64,000 bases of DNA from Dulcicalothrix desertica PCC 7102 (GCF_003991905.1 NZ_RSCL01000013.1:164360-228359); one strand, 5' to 3'. Shown: positions 44,983-53,913, counted from the first letter of the stretch. Translations and numbers: made by a program. Notes: generated by a model from the letters alone, not told the origin.

Positions 44983-46317
44983 ATGACTGTTTCTCGTACA
45001 ATTTGTCTAGGCTTTTTAGCTGTTATCGGGATAGGCACCATCTTGTTGATGATGCCTTTTGCTACCAGTAGCGGTACATGGGATAGCCCAATAGTAGCTT
45101 TGTTCACTGCCACTTCTGCTGTGTGTGTTACGGGTTTATCAGTGGTAGACCCAGGTACACACTTCTCATTTTGGGGTCAGTTCTTTATTGCTTTACTCGC
45201 ACAAATTGGTGGTTTGGGCTATATGACCACCACAACATTCTTAATTTTGCTGATTGGTCAAAAATTTAACCTGCGTCAGAAAATAGCCATTCAACAGTCG
45301 TTAGACCGACCGGGGATGAGCGGTAGTAACCAAATCATTCGTTCGATTATTGCTACAACGCTAATTTTTGAAATCACCGGCATATTTTTACTAATGGGTG
45401 CTTTTGTACCTAAGTTTGGATGGAACCAAGGACTTTGGTTAGCAGTATTTCATAGCGTGAATGCATGGAACAATGCTGGATTTAGTTTGTTTAAAGATAG
45501 TTTGATACAGTATCAAACATCACCATTAGTGGTGTTTACAGTTACTGGTTTAATTATCTTTGGTGGAATTGGCTACCAGGTCATTTTAGAAACATACATG
45601 TGGATACGCGACAGAATCAAAAAAAGGCAAACAAAATTAGTATTGTCACTTGATTTTAAAGTAGCGACTACTACCACAATAATGTTACTGATTATTGGTA
45701 CAGTCGCCTTTTTTATAGTGGAATTAAGAAATCCAGAGACTTTTGCAAAGTTTAATATTTGGGATAAATTTTTACTTGCATGGTTTCAATCTGTCACACC
45801 CAGAACCGCTGGTTTTAACACCATAGATATTGGTAAAATGACTAATGCGGGTTTGTTTATTACGATTGCTTTTATGTTTATAGGCGCCAGTCCGGGTGGT
45901 ACTGGTGGGGGTATGAAAATCACAACTTTGCGTGTACTGACAAGCTGTACAAAAGCCATTTTACAAGGCAAAGAAGAAGTATTGTTGTATGAACGTAGAA
46001 TCGCATTGCCTTTAATTCTCAAAGCAGTAGGTGTTTTAATTGGCTCAATTGCTACAGTAATTTTTGCAACAATCTTAATCTCTTTTACAGATCCTGAAGT
46101 TTCTTTCATTCAAATTTTGTTTGAAGTAGTTTCCGCATTCGCTACCGTTGGACTGTCTACAGGTATTACTGGTAGTATTACGATTGGCGCTAAACTAATA
46201 TTAATTCTCACCATGTACATCGGTCGCGTTGGTGTTTTACTCTTAATGTCGGCGATATTAGGCGACCCTCGTCAAAGTCATGTTCGCTATCCAGAAGAGA
46301 ACTTGCTTGTTGGCTAA
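44983..46317 (+). CDS. ktrB: KtrB/TrkH-type potassium uptake channel subunit
   Basis: A 444-residue membrane protein with four M1-P-M2 repeats. Each P loop shows the conserved Gly: SAVCVTGLSVVDPG, WNNAGFSLFKD, TPRTAGFNTIDIG and SAFATVGLSTGITG. The gatekeeping loop SPGGTGGGMKITT is present. It forms the K+ (probably Na+-dependent) pathway of the Ktr system at the plasma membrane and works with the cytosolic ring KtrA, encoded 150 bp downstream. Important in osmotic adaptation. Confidence 0.94.
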   Translation: MTVSRTICLGFLAVIGIGTILLMMPFATSSGTWDSPIVALFTATSAVCVTGLSVVDPGTHFSFWGQFFIALLAQIGGLGYMTTTTFLILLIGQKFNLRQKIAIQQSLDRPGMSGSNQIIRSIIATTLIFEITGIFLLMGAFVPKFGWNQGLWLAVFHSVNAWNNAGFSLFKDSLIQYQTSPLVVFTVTGLIIFGGIGYQVILETYMWIRDRIKKRQTKLVLSLDFKVATTTTIMLLIIGTVAFFIVELRNPETFAKFNIWDKFLLAWFQSVTPRTAGFNTIDIGKMTNAGLFITIAFMFIGASPGGTGGGMKITTLRVLTSCTKAILQGKEEVLLYERRIALPLILKAVGVLIGSIATVIFATILISFTDPEVSFIQILFEVVSAFATVGLSTGITGSITIGAKLILILTMYIGRVGVLLLMSAILGDPRQSHVRYPEENLLVG

Positions 46318-46468
46318 TTTAAGTGACAAGTAAATCTCTTAAATTTGACTTTGCAGTGTTACAATAATTTCTGGATAAAAGAATTATTTTTTAAAATTTA
46401 TGCAGCTAGTGACGTCCGCTAAATAATAGCTAATCAAGAAATAGCCAGGATACATCAAGGTAAAAATC

Positions 46469-47164
46469 GTGAATTTATCATCATTAGGTTTTTTTCGCAG
46501 CTTGCGTAAAGATAACCATCAATTTGCCGTTATTGGTTTAGGTCGTTTTGGACGTTCTGTCTGTGCAACATTGCATAAATTCGGTTATCAAGTGTTAGCA
46601 ACCGATATTAGCGAGAAGCGCGTATCGGATGCTTTGACAGAACAAATAGTTGGACACGCAATACAACTTGATTCTACCGAACCAGCGGCACTAAAAGAAG
46701 CAGGAATATTTGAATTTGATACTGTAATTGTTGCAATAGGTAACTATATTCAAGAAAGTATCGTTACAACTTTAAATGTTAAAGAAGGTGGCGTTCCTCA
46801 TGTCGTCGCCAAAGCTTCAAGCGAAGTTCATTGTAAATTACTTACACGTGTAGGCGCCGACCACGTTGTATTTCCTGAATTTGAAGCAGGTTGTGCATTA
46901 GCAAGAACCTTAACCAAACCATCTATTCTCGAAAGATTTGACCTAGACCCCGACAACAGCATCGTCGAAGTCATAGTCCCCGATGAATTTCACGGCAAAA
47001 CCGTCTCCGAATTACAATTACGTAACCGCTACGGTTTAAATCTTTTGGCAGTTAGTAACGGCGGTAAATTCTTAATTAACCCAGAACCCGACAAACGACT
47101 GCAAAAAGGTTCCGCAATGGTTGTAATTGGTTGCAACAAAGACATTAACCGTCTACCCATTTAA
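46469..47164 (+). CDS. ktrA: KtrA/TrkA-type regulatory subunit (RCK domain)
   Basis: A GTG start with AAGGT before it gives 231 residues. The RCK-N Rossmann domain begins FAVIGLGRFGRSVCATLHKF (G-x-G-x-x-G). DSTEPAALKEAGIFEFDTVI follows, and a C-terminal RCK-C domain starts IVEVIVPDEFHGKTVSELQL. It binds ATP/ADP or NAD(H) and gates KtrB. A separate membrane-type KtrE/CysT subunit known from Synechocystis is not present here. Confidence 0.94.
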   Translation: MNLSSLGFFRSLRKDNHQFAVIGLGRFGRSVCATLHKFGYQVLATDISEKRVSDALTEQIVGHAIQLDSTEPAALKEAGIFEFDTVIVAIGNYIQESIVTTLNVKEGGVPHVVAKASSEVHCKLLTRVGADHVVFPEFEAGCALARTLTKPSILERFDLDPDNSIVEVIVPDEFHGKTVSELQLRNRYGLNLLAVSNGGKFLINPEPDKRLQKGSAMVVIGCNKDINRLPI

Positions 47165-47175
47165 TTTTCTTTTCT

Positions 47176-47204
47176 TGTGGAACAGGCATCCTTGCCTGTT
47201 CCAT
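47176..47204. repeat. GGAACAGGCATCC dispersed palindrome
   Basis: tgtggaacaggcatccttgc followed by ctgttccat; arms ggaacaggca / tgcctgttcc. It is 12 bases after the ktrA stop and may end its transcript. Confidence 0.75.
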
Positions 47205-47254
47205 ATGTAGTATATGTAGGTTGGGTGGACGAAGCGCGTAACCCAACATATTAT

Positions 47255-47478
47255 CTAAAAAATTAATTGAAAACTTATAAAACCCGCATAATCTAAAGGT
47301 ACTACATTATTAGCAAAAATTAGTTCCGGAATCATTATTCGTAGCTTAGAATTCAAAAACTCAACTGTCTCAGCTTCTGTCACCAACGCTGGCACATCTT
47401 CACTCGTTGCAACCCAAACTTCTGCTTCTAAATCCCGTCATAATTTATCAATAATCTTATCTCCAACGTTTTAATCAT
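47255..47478 (-). pseudogene. DUF1902-like antitoxin-type gene with a frameshift
   Basis: A start MIKTLEIR at 47478 is followed by loss of frame. The continuing frame then reads DLEAEVWVATSEDVPALVTE and, after a short gap, LRIMIPELIFANNVV to a TAG at 47255-47257. This is the pattern of DUF1902-type proteins (small, HicB-like, often antitoxins): VWVATSxDVPGLVTEA and a MIPEL tail. The total length (224 bp) is not a multiple of three, confirming a frameshift. No toxin partner is left. Confidence 0.65.
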
Positions 47479-47531
47479 ATTATCTTTTTACCACAGAGAC
47501 GCAGAGTCCATAGAGAAGAAAGTTAACAAAG

Positions 47532-47630
47532 TTAGCTTGAAGGCGCCGAAGTTTCTAATAGACCGACAAGCCGCTTCAATGTCACCGTAACATCGCTATT
47601 GAAAGGTTTCGCTGATTGAGCAATGGTCAT
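47532..47630 (-). CDS. Possible small ORF or gene remnant, 32 codons
   Basis: Reads MTIAQSAKPFNSDVTVTLKR then LVGLLETSAPSS. It looks protein-like, but has no ribosome site and starts only 31 bp past the end of the P450 gene. It may be the tail of a deleted gene. Confidence 0.25.
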   Translation of the reverse strand: MTIAQSAKPFNSDVTVTLKRLVGLLETSAPSS

Positions 47631-47661
47631 ATGACTAAAGTCAATTGTAATGGTAGCATAC

Positions 47662-48996
47662 TTATACTAGCTTACCACGTTTTCTAAATTTAACCTTTAA
47701 TCCATCGTGCGGACGAGAAAAAGGCAATACAATTCGCTCTAAGTTTTGTCTTGGCGCCAGTTCCCACTCATATTCACGAATTAATAATGCTGCAAATAGC
47801 TTTATTTCCAGTTTGGCAAATTCTTTTCCTAAACATTCTCTAATTCCACCGCCAAAGGGAATATGGGCAAAAGGCTTTTGTTTATCTTCTACTTTTTCTG
47901 TATTAAAACGGTTGGGGTCAAATTTTTCAGGATGACTATATATAGTTTGGTCTTGGTGGGTTTCTTGAATTTGATAAAATACTCCCCAACCTTGCGGAAT
48001 TTTATAACCAGCAAATTCGCATGGTTCTAAAACTTTTCTTAGTCCACTGCGAACTACAGGAGGCGCCATCCTTAAAACTTCTTTCATAACCTGTTCAAGA
48101 TAAGTCATTTGTTTTAAGTCTTCTTGAGTGATAGGTTCTGAGAATTTAAACTGTTCCTGTTCTACGTGCGCTTTTACGAGTACATCTGGATGTTGAGCGA
48201 GTAGTAAACATAGCGAAGTAAGCGCAGATGTCAAGGTTTCATGTCCAGCAACCAACATACCTAACAAATTATCTTTTACTTCTTCTCGACTCAAGTGTTT
48301 ACCTTCTTCATCTTGCGCTTGTAATAAAATCGTTAATACATCTTGATTCTCAGCAGGATGTTGTAAGCGCTGGTCTATTAGCTTATCAAAATGAGCAAGT
48401 AATTCTTCGCGTGCGTGAATAGATTTGTCAAATTTGTTACCAGGAAACCGCACAGGAATCGATAATAATCCATCACTCCAAGTTTCGTAGATTTTTTCTA
48501 ATGCTTCTTCGGACTCAGTTGCTACACCGATAAATAACTGACAAGCAATATCTAAGGTATATTTTTTTAATTCTGGATACCATGTCAATGTCTCCATTTT
48601 TTCCCAACGTTTTAAGTAGCGATGGGTAATGTTTTGCATTGTTGTTGCGTAATCTGCCAATGCTCTTGGTGCAAAAGCTTGGTATAAATATTTTCGCAAG
48701 GTCTGGTGAGCGGCGCCTGTCACCACCCCAATTGAATTTATTCCTAGCAGTCTCTCAAAACTAGGAGTATTCGTCATTTCAAATTTTTGACCTTCGTTGG
48801 CAAATAAAAAGCGTGCGGCGCCTGCTCCTATAAGCACAATTGTGGGAAAACCAAAAAGATGAGTTTTAAAAATATTACCGTATTGTTTTTGCCGCTTTTC
48901 CATAAAGATAGCTGGACTGTGTAGATAACTCACTGACTCGCCAATTACAGGTAAGCCAAAGCTACCAGGAGGTAAAGGTAAGCTAGATTGAGGCAT
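47662..48996 (-). CDS. Cytochrome P450, CYP120-like
   Basis: A 444-residue soluble P450 (no membrane anchor). Motifs: LPLPPGSFGLPVIGE (proline-rich start), AGHET (250-254) in the I helix, EVLR (306-309, ExxR), and the heme loop FAHIPFGGGIRECLGKEFA with Cys388. It resembles Synechocystis CYP120A1 (slr0574), a retinoic-acid hydroxylase. Substrate here is probably a retinoid/apocarotenoid but unproven. A TetR regulator is divergent with only 55 bp between the starts, and a perfect palindrome lies in that gap, indicating specific repression. Confidence 0.88.
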   Translation of the reverse strand: MPQSSLPLPPGSFGLPVIGESVSYLHSPAIFMEKRQKQYGNIFKTHLFGFPTIVLIGAGAARFLFANEGQKFEMTNTPSFERLLGINSIGVVTGAAHQTLRKYLYQAFAPRALADYATTMQNITHRYLKRWEKMETLTWYPELKKYTLDIACQLFIGVATESEEALEKIYETWSDGLLSIPVRFPGNKFDKSIHAREELLAHFDKLIDQRLQHPAENQDVLTILLQAQDEEGKHLSREEVKDNLLGMLVAGHETLTSALTSLCLLLAQHPDVLVKAHVEQEQFKFSEPITQEDLKQMTYLEQVMKEVLRMAPPVVRSGLRKVLEPCEFAGYKIPQGWGVFYQIQETHQDQTIYSHPEKFDPNRFNTEKVEDKQKPFAHIPFGGGIRECLGKEFAKLEIKLFAALLIREYEWELAPRQNLERIVLPFSRPHDGLKVKFRKRGKLV

Positions 48997-49017
48997 ATTT
49001 TGTAAATAATCAATTTC

Positions 49018-49038
49018 AATACGATACTATATCGTATT
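49018..49038. promoter_or_regulatory. Operator-like palindrome between P450 and TetR genes
   Basis: aatacgata (49018-49026) and tatcgtatt (49030-49038) are perfect inverted arms around cta. It is centred in the 55-bp divergent promoter region, 13 bp from the regulator's start, so it is a strong candidate TetR operator for both genes. Confidence 0.75.
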
Positions 49039-49051
49039 TATATTAACATCT

Positions 49052-49633
49052 ATGAGTAACATTAGTAAAAAATCGCCAGGAAGACCTAGGAGTCTCCAAT
49101 CTCATCAAGCAATGCTGCAAGCAACTTTAGAATTGCTTGCGGAAGTTGGGTTTGATGGTATGAGTATTGATGGTATTGCTGCGCGTGCAGGTGTGGGTAA
49201 GACGACTATTTATCGACGTTATACATCGAAAGAGGAGTTGGTCGCTGATGCGATTGAAAGTGTTAGGCAGGATGTGGAAATCCCTGACACAGGAAGTATA
49301 TGGAGTGACATTGATGCATTAATTGAAGGCGCCGCGCAAATAACTTTTACTCCTCTAGGAAGAAAGACTGTGGCGATGATTATTAGTAGTGCATCGAGTA
49401 ATTCTCAATTCGCGCGTATTTATTGGGAAAAGTATTTACAACCTCGACGAGATGCTTTTGCTGTGGTTATAGAAAGGGCAAAAGCGAGAAAAGAAGTTTG
49501 TGTGGATTTAGACCCAGGTATTGTGTTTGATATGATGAGCGGCATTATGCTTTATGGGTTAATTTTTCCACCTACTACAGAATCTTGGCAATTATATGTT
49601 CGTCGTGCTTTAGGGTATTTGCTCTCTCCCTGA
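49052..49633 (+). CDS. TetR/AcrR-family transcriptional regulator
   Basis: A 193-residue regulator. The N-terminal HTH is GFDGMSIDGIAARAGVGKTT, then YRRYTSKEELVADAI, the classic TetR start. The remaining 130 residues form the helical ligand-binding core. It likely represses the divergent P450 and itself through the palindrome between them, with release by a lipophilic or apocarotenoid ligand. That link is inference from gene order. Confidence 0.9.
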   Translation: MSNISKKSPGRPRSLQSHQAMLQATLELLAEVGFDGMSIDGIAARAGVGKTTIYRRYTSKEELVADAIESVRQDVEIPDTGSIWSDIDALIEGAAQITFTPLGRKTVAMIISSASSNSQFARIYWEKYLQPRRDAFAVVIERAKARKEVCVDLDPGIVFDMMSGIMLYGLIFPPTTESWQLYVRRALGYLLSP

Positions 49634-49644
49634 TTTTTCTCTTT

Positions 49645-49712
49645 GCTACCTTTGCGCCCTTTGCGGTTAATTTTCTTACTCTCAACTCTCGTGGTACTCT
49701 GTGTCTCTGTGG
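49645..49712. repeat. CACAGAGACACAGAG / CGCAAAGGGCGCAAAG dispersed repeat
   Basis: The complement reads accacagagacacagagtac followed, after about 25 bases, by aaccgcaaagggcgcaaagg. This is a common degenerate intergenic repeat of cyanobacteria; related pieces lie at 36419-36447, 37408-37437 and 47489-47515. Confidence 0.6.
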
Positions 49713-49731
49713 TAAAGAAAGTGACTTGAAT

Positions 49732-49756
49732 GCACAGGCAGGATGCCTGTGCCACA
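49732..49756. repeat. GCACAGGCAGGATGCCTGTGC palindrome
   Basis: gcacaggca / tgcctgtgc arms around gga; same family as 32324-32349, reverse orientation. Confidence 0.75.
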
Positions 49757-49770
49757 AGAAAAAAGAGGTG

Positions 49771-50904
49771 TTAACTTTTATTTTGTTCTGATTCGGCTGG
49801 CACTGGTTGACCGAATTCTATTACTTTTGTTTGGGTTGATTCGCTCTCATTATTGGGTTGAGTTTCAGTTTGAGTTTGGGTTTCGGTGTTTTCGGTAGGG
49901 GTTTCTGTTTGAGTTGTTGCTTCGGGTTGAACTTGGGGTTCTGATGCAGCAGGTGTGATAGGTCTGTCACCTTGTGCTGTTTGGATGATGTACTCTTCTA
50001 TTTTTTCGGCTAGTTGAATATTACCTTGTTGACGGTACTGTTGCTGCGCGCGTTTGAATGCTCTGTTTGCTTTTTTATATTCACCTTGGTTCATCCAAGC
50101 TATGCCGATACTATAATAAGCATCTGGATTTACGGCTGTTCGACGAATTGATTCAGTGTAGGTTGCTACAGCTTCGGTTGTTAGGCCGCTTTTTGCCATT
50201 AAACTACCTAAACGATTATAAGCAGCAGCGTTATCTGGATTGATGTTTAATGCTTGGCGATATGAATTCATTGCTTCTTGAACTTGTCCTGTTTGTTCTA
50301 AAGCGATGGCCAAGTTGTAGTATGCGTTAGCATTGCTGCTGTCGATATTTATTCCCTGTTGGTAAGCTGTGATTGATTCGTTGACTTGTCCTAGTTCGTA
50401 CAATGCTAACCCCATGTTATAGTGTGCTGCTGCCATTGTTGGGTTAACTACTAGTGCTTGACGATAGGCAGTAATTGCTGTTTCGCGTTGTCCTTGCTTG
50501 TGCAGTCCTAAACCTAAGTTAAAGTAACCTTCTGCAAAGTTCGGGTCTATTCGTACTGCTTCTGAATATTCTTGTACTGCTGATTCAATACGGTTTTGCT
50601 TCAACATGATGTTGCCAAGGTAAGTCCGCGCGGCTGCTAAGTTGGGGTCGCGCTGTAATGCTTGCCTCAGTAACATTTCTCCACCCTGATAATCTCCACG
50701 GCTGTAACGGATTACACCTTGTTGATATAAACCTGCTGCTTCTAAGTCTTGAGTAACAACGTTTTGTGCCAATAATTTACTATGAGTGTTTAAAAAACTC
50801 GGCGCCAAGAGCGTTAATAAAATAGAAGCTGTAAAAAGCGCCGTAAAAAGTTTGAACCGGGAATAAAGGCGTAAATACTTATGAGAATGATAATTATGAG
50901 ACAT
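49771..50904 (-). CDS. Exported TPR protein with acidic/Thr-rich tail
   Basis: A 377-residue protein. A signal peptide (LFTALFTASILLTLLAPSFL) is followed by about seven tetratricopeptide repeats (residues 55-290), for example LAAARTYLGNIMLKQNRIES, FAEGYFNLGLGLHKQGQRET and NAYYNLAIALEQTGQVQEAM. The last 60 residues are low-complexity Thr/Glu/Gln (PTENTETQTQTETQPNNESE). It is probably a periplasmic scaffold. Nothing in it shows enzymatic activity. Confidence 0.88.
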   Translation of the reverse strand: MSHNYHSHKYLRLYSRFKLFTALFTASILLTLLAPSFLNTHSKLLAQNVVTQDLEAAGLYQQGVIRYSRGDYQGGEMLLRQALQRDPNLAAARTYLGNIMLKQNRIESAVQEYSEAVRIDPNFAEGYFNLGLGLHKQGQRETAITAYRQALVVNPTMAAAHYNMGLALYELGQVNESITAYQQGINIDSSNANAYYNLAIALEQTGQVQEAMNSYRQALNINPDNAAAYNRLGSLMAKSGLTTEAVATYTESIRRTAVNPDAYYSIGIAWMNQGEYKKANRAFKRAQQQYRQQGNIQLAEKIEEYIIQTAQGDRPITPAASEPQVQPEATTQTETPTENTETQTQTETQPNNESESTQTKVIEFGQPVPAESEQNKS

Positions 50905-50992
50905 ATCAGGTAGACCTGTACTTATATTTAAAGGCTATAAGTCTAGGTTTCCCAGTATTTCCGATGAAATATACACTGTGATGAATTTTTAT

Positions 50993-51060
50993 GCTTGTTG
51001 TAAGCTTGTTGTAAGCTCGTTGTAAGCACTTCAGTGCTTAATGCAAGCACTAAAGTGCTT
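50993..51060. repeat. Tandem 11-mers followed by two hairpins
   Basis: Three head-to-tail copies of gctTgttgtaa (50993-51025) run into hairpin taagcact/agtgctta (51023-51040) and then aagcact/agtgctt (51045-51060). Directly past the queA stop, so a plausible terminator as well as a repeat. Confidence 0.7.
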
Positions 51061-51061
51061 A

Positions 51062-52216
51062 TTACGATGAGCAGCTTTTTTCTTTTTCGGGGAGAATTAG
51101 CATTGCGTCACCAAAAGAGTAGAAGCGGTATTTCTCGTTTATTGCTTCTTTGTATATGTTGAGTAGGTTTTTTCGACCGATAAGTGCGCTGACTAGCATC
51201 AACAAACTGGAGCGGGGTAAGTGGAAGTTGGTTATTAACCCCTCAATTACTCGCCATTTAAAACCAGGGTAGATAAATAAATTTGTTTTGCCGCAAAATT
51301 CTCTTATTTCCCCGGTTTCTGCTGCGGCGCCTTCTAATGCTCTAACTACGGTTGTTCCTACTGCTATAATTCTTCCACCTTTCTGTTGCGTTGCTTTGAT
51401 TTTTTCAACAGTGGCGGGTGGCACTTCTATCCATTCGGAGTGCATTGTGTGTGTAGTTACATCTTCAACTTCGACGGGACGAAATGTTCCTACACCCACA
51501 TGTAATGTAATGAATGCTCGGTTAATGCCTTTTTTCTCTAATGTATCGAGTAGTTCAGGTGTAAAATGCAGCCCTGCTGTCGGCGCCGCTACTGCACCTG
51601 GTGTATTAGCATATACTGTTTGATATTGTTCGTCGGATGCTTGGCTTTGTGTTATGTACGGAGGTAAAGGTACTTCGCCGAATGTATCTAATAGTTGCAC
51701 CAAAGATTGGGCACTTGGCACGTCAAATTTTAATACCCGTCCACCCGTTGCTTTATCTGAGTCTATTACTGTCGCTGTTAACTTACCATCAAAACCAGGC
51801 GCCTCAAAAAAAATCTGCGAACCAATCTTAAATCGCTTTCCTGGTTTCACTAATGCTAACCAGCAATTTTGTTCACGCTCTTCTAATAGTAAAACTTCCA
51901 ACTTGGCGCCAGTGGATTTACGACCGTGTAAACGCGCGCTCAAAACTTTGGTGTCGTTCATTATCAACAAATCACCTGGTCGCAAAATATCCGGCAAATC
52001 ACGGAATATATGGTGTAAAGGAGAACTAATATTATTTTTACTAGTCGAATTTACTACTAGCAATTTTGAACTGTCACGGGGAACTGCTGGGTTTTGAGCT
52101 ATCAATTCTTCGGGTAAATCGTAGTCGTAACCAGCTGTGGAACGGTCTAAATCACAATATTTCTCTCCGTCTGTGGAAGTGGGATTGAAATTGAGTTGCT
52201 CTAAATCCTGCTGCAT
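51062..52216 (-). CDS. queA: S-adenosylmethionine:tRNA ribosyltransferase-isomerase
   Basis: A 384-residue QueA. Motifs: YDYDLPEELIAQNPAVPRDS near residue 30, LRPGDLLIMNDTKVLSARLH, NTPGAVAAPTAGLHFTPELL, ALIGRKNLLNIYKEAI and YRFYSFGDAMLIL near the end. It transfers ribosyl from SAM to 7-aminomethyl-7-deazaguanine in tRNA during queuosine synthesis. The first 28 residues before the DYDLPEE motif are extra compared with most bacteria but usual in cyanobacterial entries; a later start is possible. Confidence 0.95.
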   Translation of the reverse strand: MQQDLEQLNFNPTSTDGEKYCDLDRSTAGYDYDLPEELIAQNPAVPRDSSKLLVVNSTSKNNISSPLHHIFRDLPDILRPGDLLIMNDTKVLSARLHGRKSTGAKLEVLLLEEREQNCWLALVKPGKRFKIGSQIFFEAPGFDGKLTATVIDSDKATGGRVLKFDVPSAQSLVQLLDTFGEVPLPPYITQSQASDEQYQTVYANTPGAVAAPTAGLHFTPELLDTLEKKGINRAFITLHVGVGTFRPVEVEDVTTHTMHSEWIEVPPATVEKIKATQQKGGRIIAVGTTVVRALEGAAAETGEIREFCGKTNLFIYPGFKWRVIEGLITNFHLPRSSLLMLVSALIGRKNLLNIYKEAINEKYRFYSFGDAMLILPEKEKSCSS

Positions 52217-52456
52217 CTAGATTCTGATAATGGATATAAAGTAATTTTAGCTTTTCTTCATAAATGAACTTTACGCGATTAGGGGCCAATCTTATCTTTT
52301 GAGTTTATGATGAATACTATTAGGTGACACGTAAACGAAAATATGAAAATTGGGTAAACCTACCCAATAAAAGACGGGGGCTTTTACCCTACCGGATGAT
52401 GGGGTTATTGTTTCAATAATAGATATGTAGGATTGGCTTTCATCCCAAGCAGCGAA

Positions 52457-52846
52457 ATGGAATATTTGTATTACCTGGCAAATGCCAGTCTAACCTTAAG
52501 AGTAATTCAATTCTTACACTCCCGACCACAGTTGCCTGTTTCTTTCGTAACTGTGATTCATCAAATTGATGGCTGGGTGGTACGAGTTAAATTTACAGGT
52601 CAAGTATCATCGGACATAGATGGTGATTTTCGTGCGTTCTTAAACGAGTTAGGAATTGCTTATGAACCACCAATGCGAGTACAAATGGCACTATGGAGTT
52701 TAGAAGCAGGACAGTATCCTGTTGACGTGATGCGTCGCTATCAAGTCGCGATAGTCTCACATGGAAATCCTGAAAGAGAAGAAATTGAAGCGTTCCGTCA
52801 ACAGTTTGTGCGAGGTTTGGGTTATTGCCCAGAAACACTCGCTTAA
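52457..52846 (+). CDS. Conserved hypothetical protein
   Basis: The ATG at 52457 (MEYLYYLANASLTLRVIQFL) is preferred over the TTG at 52433; 129 residues. It is an alpha/beta protein with VTVIHQIDGWVVRVKFTGQV, then ALWSLEAGQYPVDVMRRYQV and a helical end (EEIEAFRQQFVRGLGY). No family recognised with confidence; it looks like a conserved cyanobacterial protein of the size range of many DUFs. Downstream lies a paired palindrome repeat. Confidence 0.65.
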   Translation: MEYLYYLANASLTLRVIQFLHSRPQLPVSFVTVIHQIDGWVVRVKFTGQVSSDIDGDFRAFLNELGIAYEPPMRVQMALWSLEAGQYPVDVMRRYQVAIVSHGNPEREEIEAFRQQFVRGLGYCPETLA

Positions 52847-52897
52847 AAAGTTAAGTTTGAAAAAATAATTGAATAATTGTACAGTGACCTTGACCTA

Positions 52898-52932
52898 AGA
52901 AACCGGGTTTCCAACAAAGAAACCCGGTTTCT
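52898..52932. repeat. Paired AGAAACC palindromes, short spacer
   Basis: agaaaccgggtttcc (52898-52912) and agaaacccggtttct (52918-52932) with 5 bases between; the two also pair with each other. They lie between convergent genes. Confidence 0.65.
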
Positions 52933-52945
52933 AGGATTTTAAGCG

Positions 52946-53389
52946 TCAATCAAAAGCACCTGTAATATACTCTTGCAAGGTTAAATAGTACTCTGAGTTT
53001 TCTACATCTTGGCTTTTAGGTTTTGGTTTACAAGAGACGATAGCTACATCAAAGCGACACGTATAGTTTTCTTTATCTGAGTGTTCTGCCAGAAATATTT
53101 GTGCTGCACTAATTATTTTAGTTTGTTTACGTGACTCTACGGCATCTCTTCCTCCAGAGTCCCAGTTTCGTGCGCTGCGCGTTTTCACTTCAACAAACGC
53201 TAGTGTTTTTTCTTGAGTAGTAATATTTATTTTTCCTTTTGCTTCAACGAGCGCAATAATATCAATGTCTCCTCTACGACCACTCTTCCATCTGCGGTGT
53301 AGAATTTTTGAGCCATTTTCAGCTAACCACTCGGCTACAAAGTCTTCACCTAATGTACCGATGTCGAGATAATGATTAGAAGGAGCCAT
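52946..53389 (-). CDS. yraN: UPF0102/YraN-family protein
   Basis: A 147-residue protein with the YraN pattern: LGEDFVAEWLAENGSKILHR, RRGDIDIIALVEAKG and LAFVEVKTRSARNW, a D...E-x-K restriction-endonuclease-like core. RKQTKIISAAQIFLAEHSDK follows. The family is ubiquitous in bacteria; a nuclease role is predicted by fold but unproven. The catalytic D, E and K are all kept, in contrast to the 15012 protein. Confidence 0.92.
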   Translation of the reverse strand: MAPSNHYLDIGTLGEDFVAEWLAENGSKILHRRWKSGRRGDIDIIALVEAKGKINITTQEKTLAFVEVKTRSARNWDSGGRDAVESRKQTKIISAAQIFLAEHSDKENYTCRFDVAIVSCKPKPKSQDVENSEYYLTLQEYITGAFD

Positions 53390-53415
53390 AAATGTAAATA
53401 CTACTTCAAAACTAT

Positions 53416-53913
53416 ATGACTAAACGTATTAGGACGTATATACTTAGTTTATTCTTTTACGGAATAATTTGCTTAACTTTCAACTTTGGGCTGGCGCCTG
53501 CAAGTTTTGCACTCGACTATAACAAAGAGATTTTGATTGACGCTGATTTTTCGGGACGTGACTTGAGTGACTCTAGCTTTACCAAAGCCAATTTAAAGCA
53601 AAGCAACTTTACTAACTCTAATTTGCGCGGTGTTAGTTTTTTCGCCTCAAACCTTGAGTCAGTAGATTTTACAGGTGCTGATTTAACAAACGCGACCTTA
53701 GACTCCGCACGCTTAGTTAAAGCAAACTTGACCAACGCAGTATTAGAAGGAGCTTTCGCAGCTAGTGCCAAATTTGATGGCGCCGTTATTGATGGAGCAG
53801 ACTTTACCGACGTATTATTACGCGACGACGAGCAAGAAAAATTATGTAAAGTCGCCAAAGGTATAAATCCCAAAACCGGACGCGACACCCGTGAAACACT
53901 AATGTGTCCTTAA
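53416..53913 (+). CDS. Exported pentapeptide-repeat protein
   Basis: A 165-residue protein. A signal peptide (LFFYGIICLTFNFGLAPASF, cleavage near SFALD) is followed by about 17 pentapeptide repeats of type A(D/N)Lxx (DADFSGRDLSDSSFTKANLK, ADLTNATLDSARLVKANLTN) forming a right-handed quadrilateral beta-helix. A C-terminal segment has two cysteines (EKLCKVAKGI and TLMCP). It resembles the lumenal pentapeptide proteins TL15/TL17 of chloroplasts and is probably in the thylakoid lumen or periplasm. Confidence 0.9.
   Translation: MTKRIRTYILSLFFYGIICLTFNFGLAPASFALDYNKEILIDADFSGRDLSDSSFTKANLKQSNFTNSNLRGVSFFASNLESVDFTGADLTNATLDSARLVKANLTNAVLEGAFAASAKFDGAVIDGADFTDVLLRDDEQEKLCKVAKGINPKTGRDTRETLMCP

Larger units (their letters stand above)
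47165..47661. other. Repeat- and remnant-filled spacer
   Basis: It contains, in order, a dispersed palindrome (47176-47204), a gtaggttgggtgg...aacccaac hairpin (47216-47249), a frameshifted DUF1902-like pseudogene (47255-47478), an accacagagacgcagag repeat (47489-47515) and a 32-codon fragment (47532-47630). A decaying accessory spot between ktrA and the P450 gene. Confidence 0.65.
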
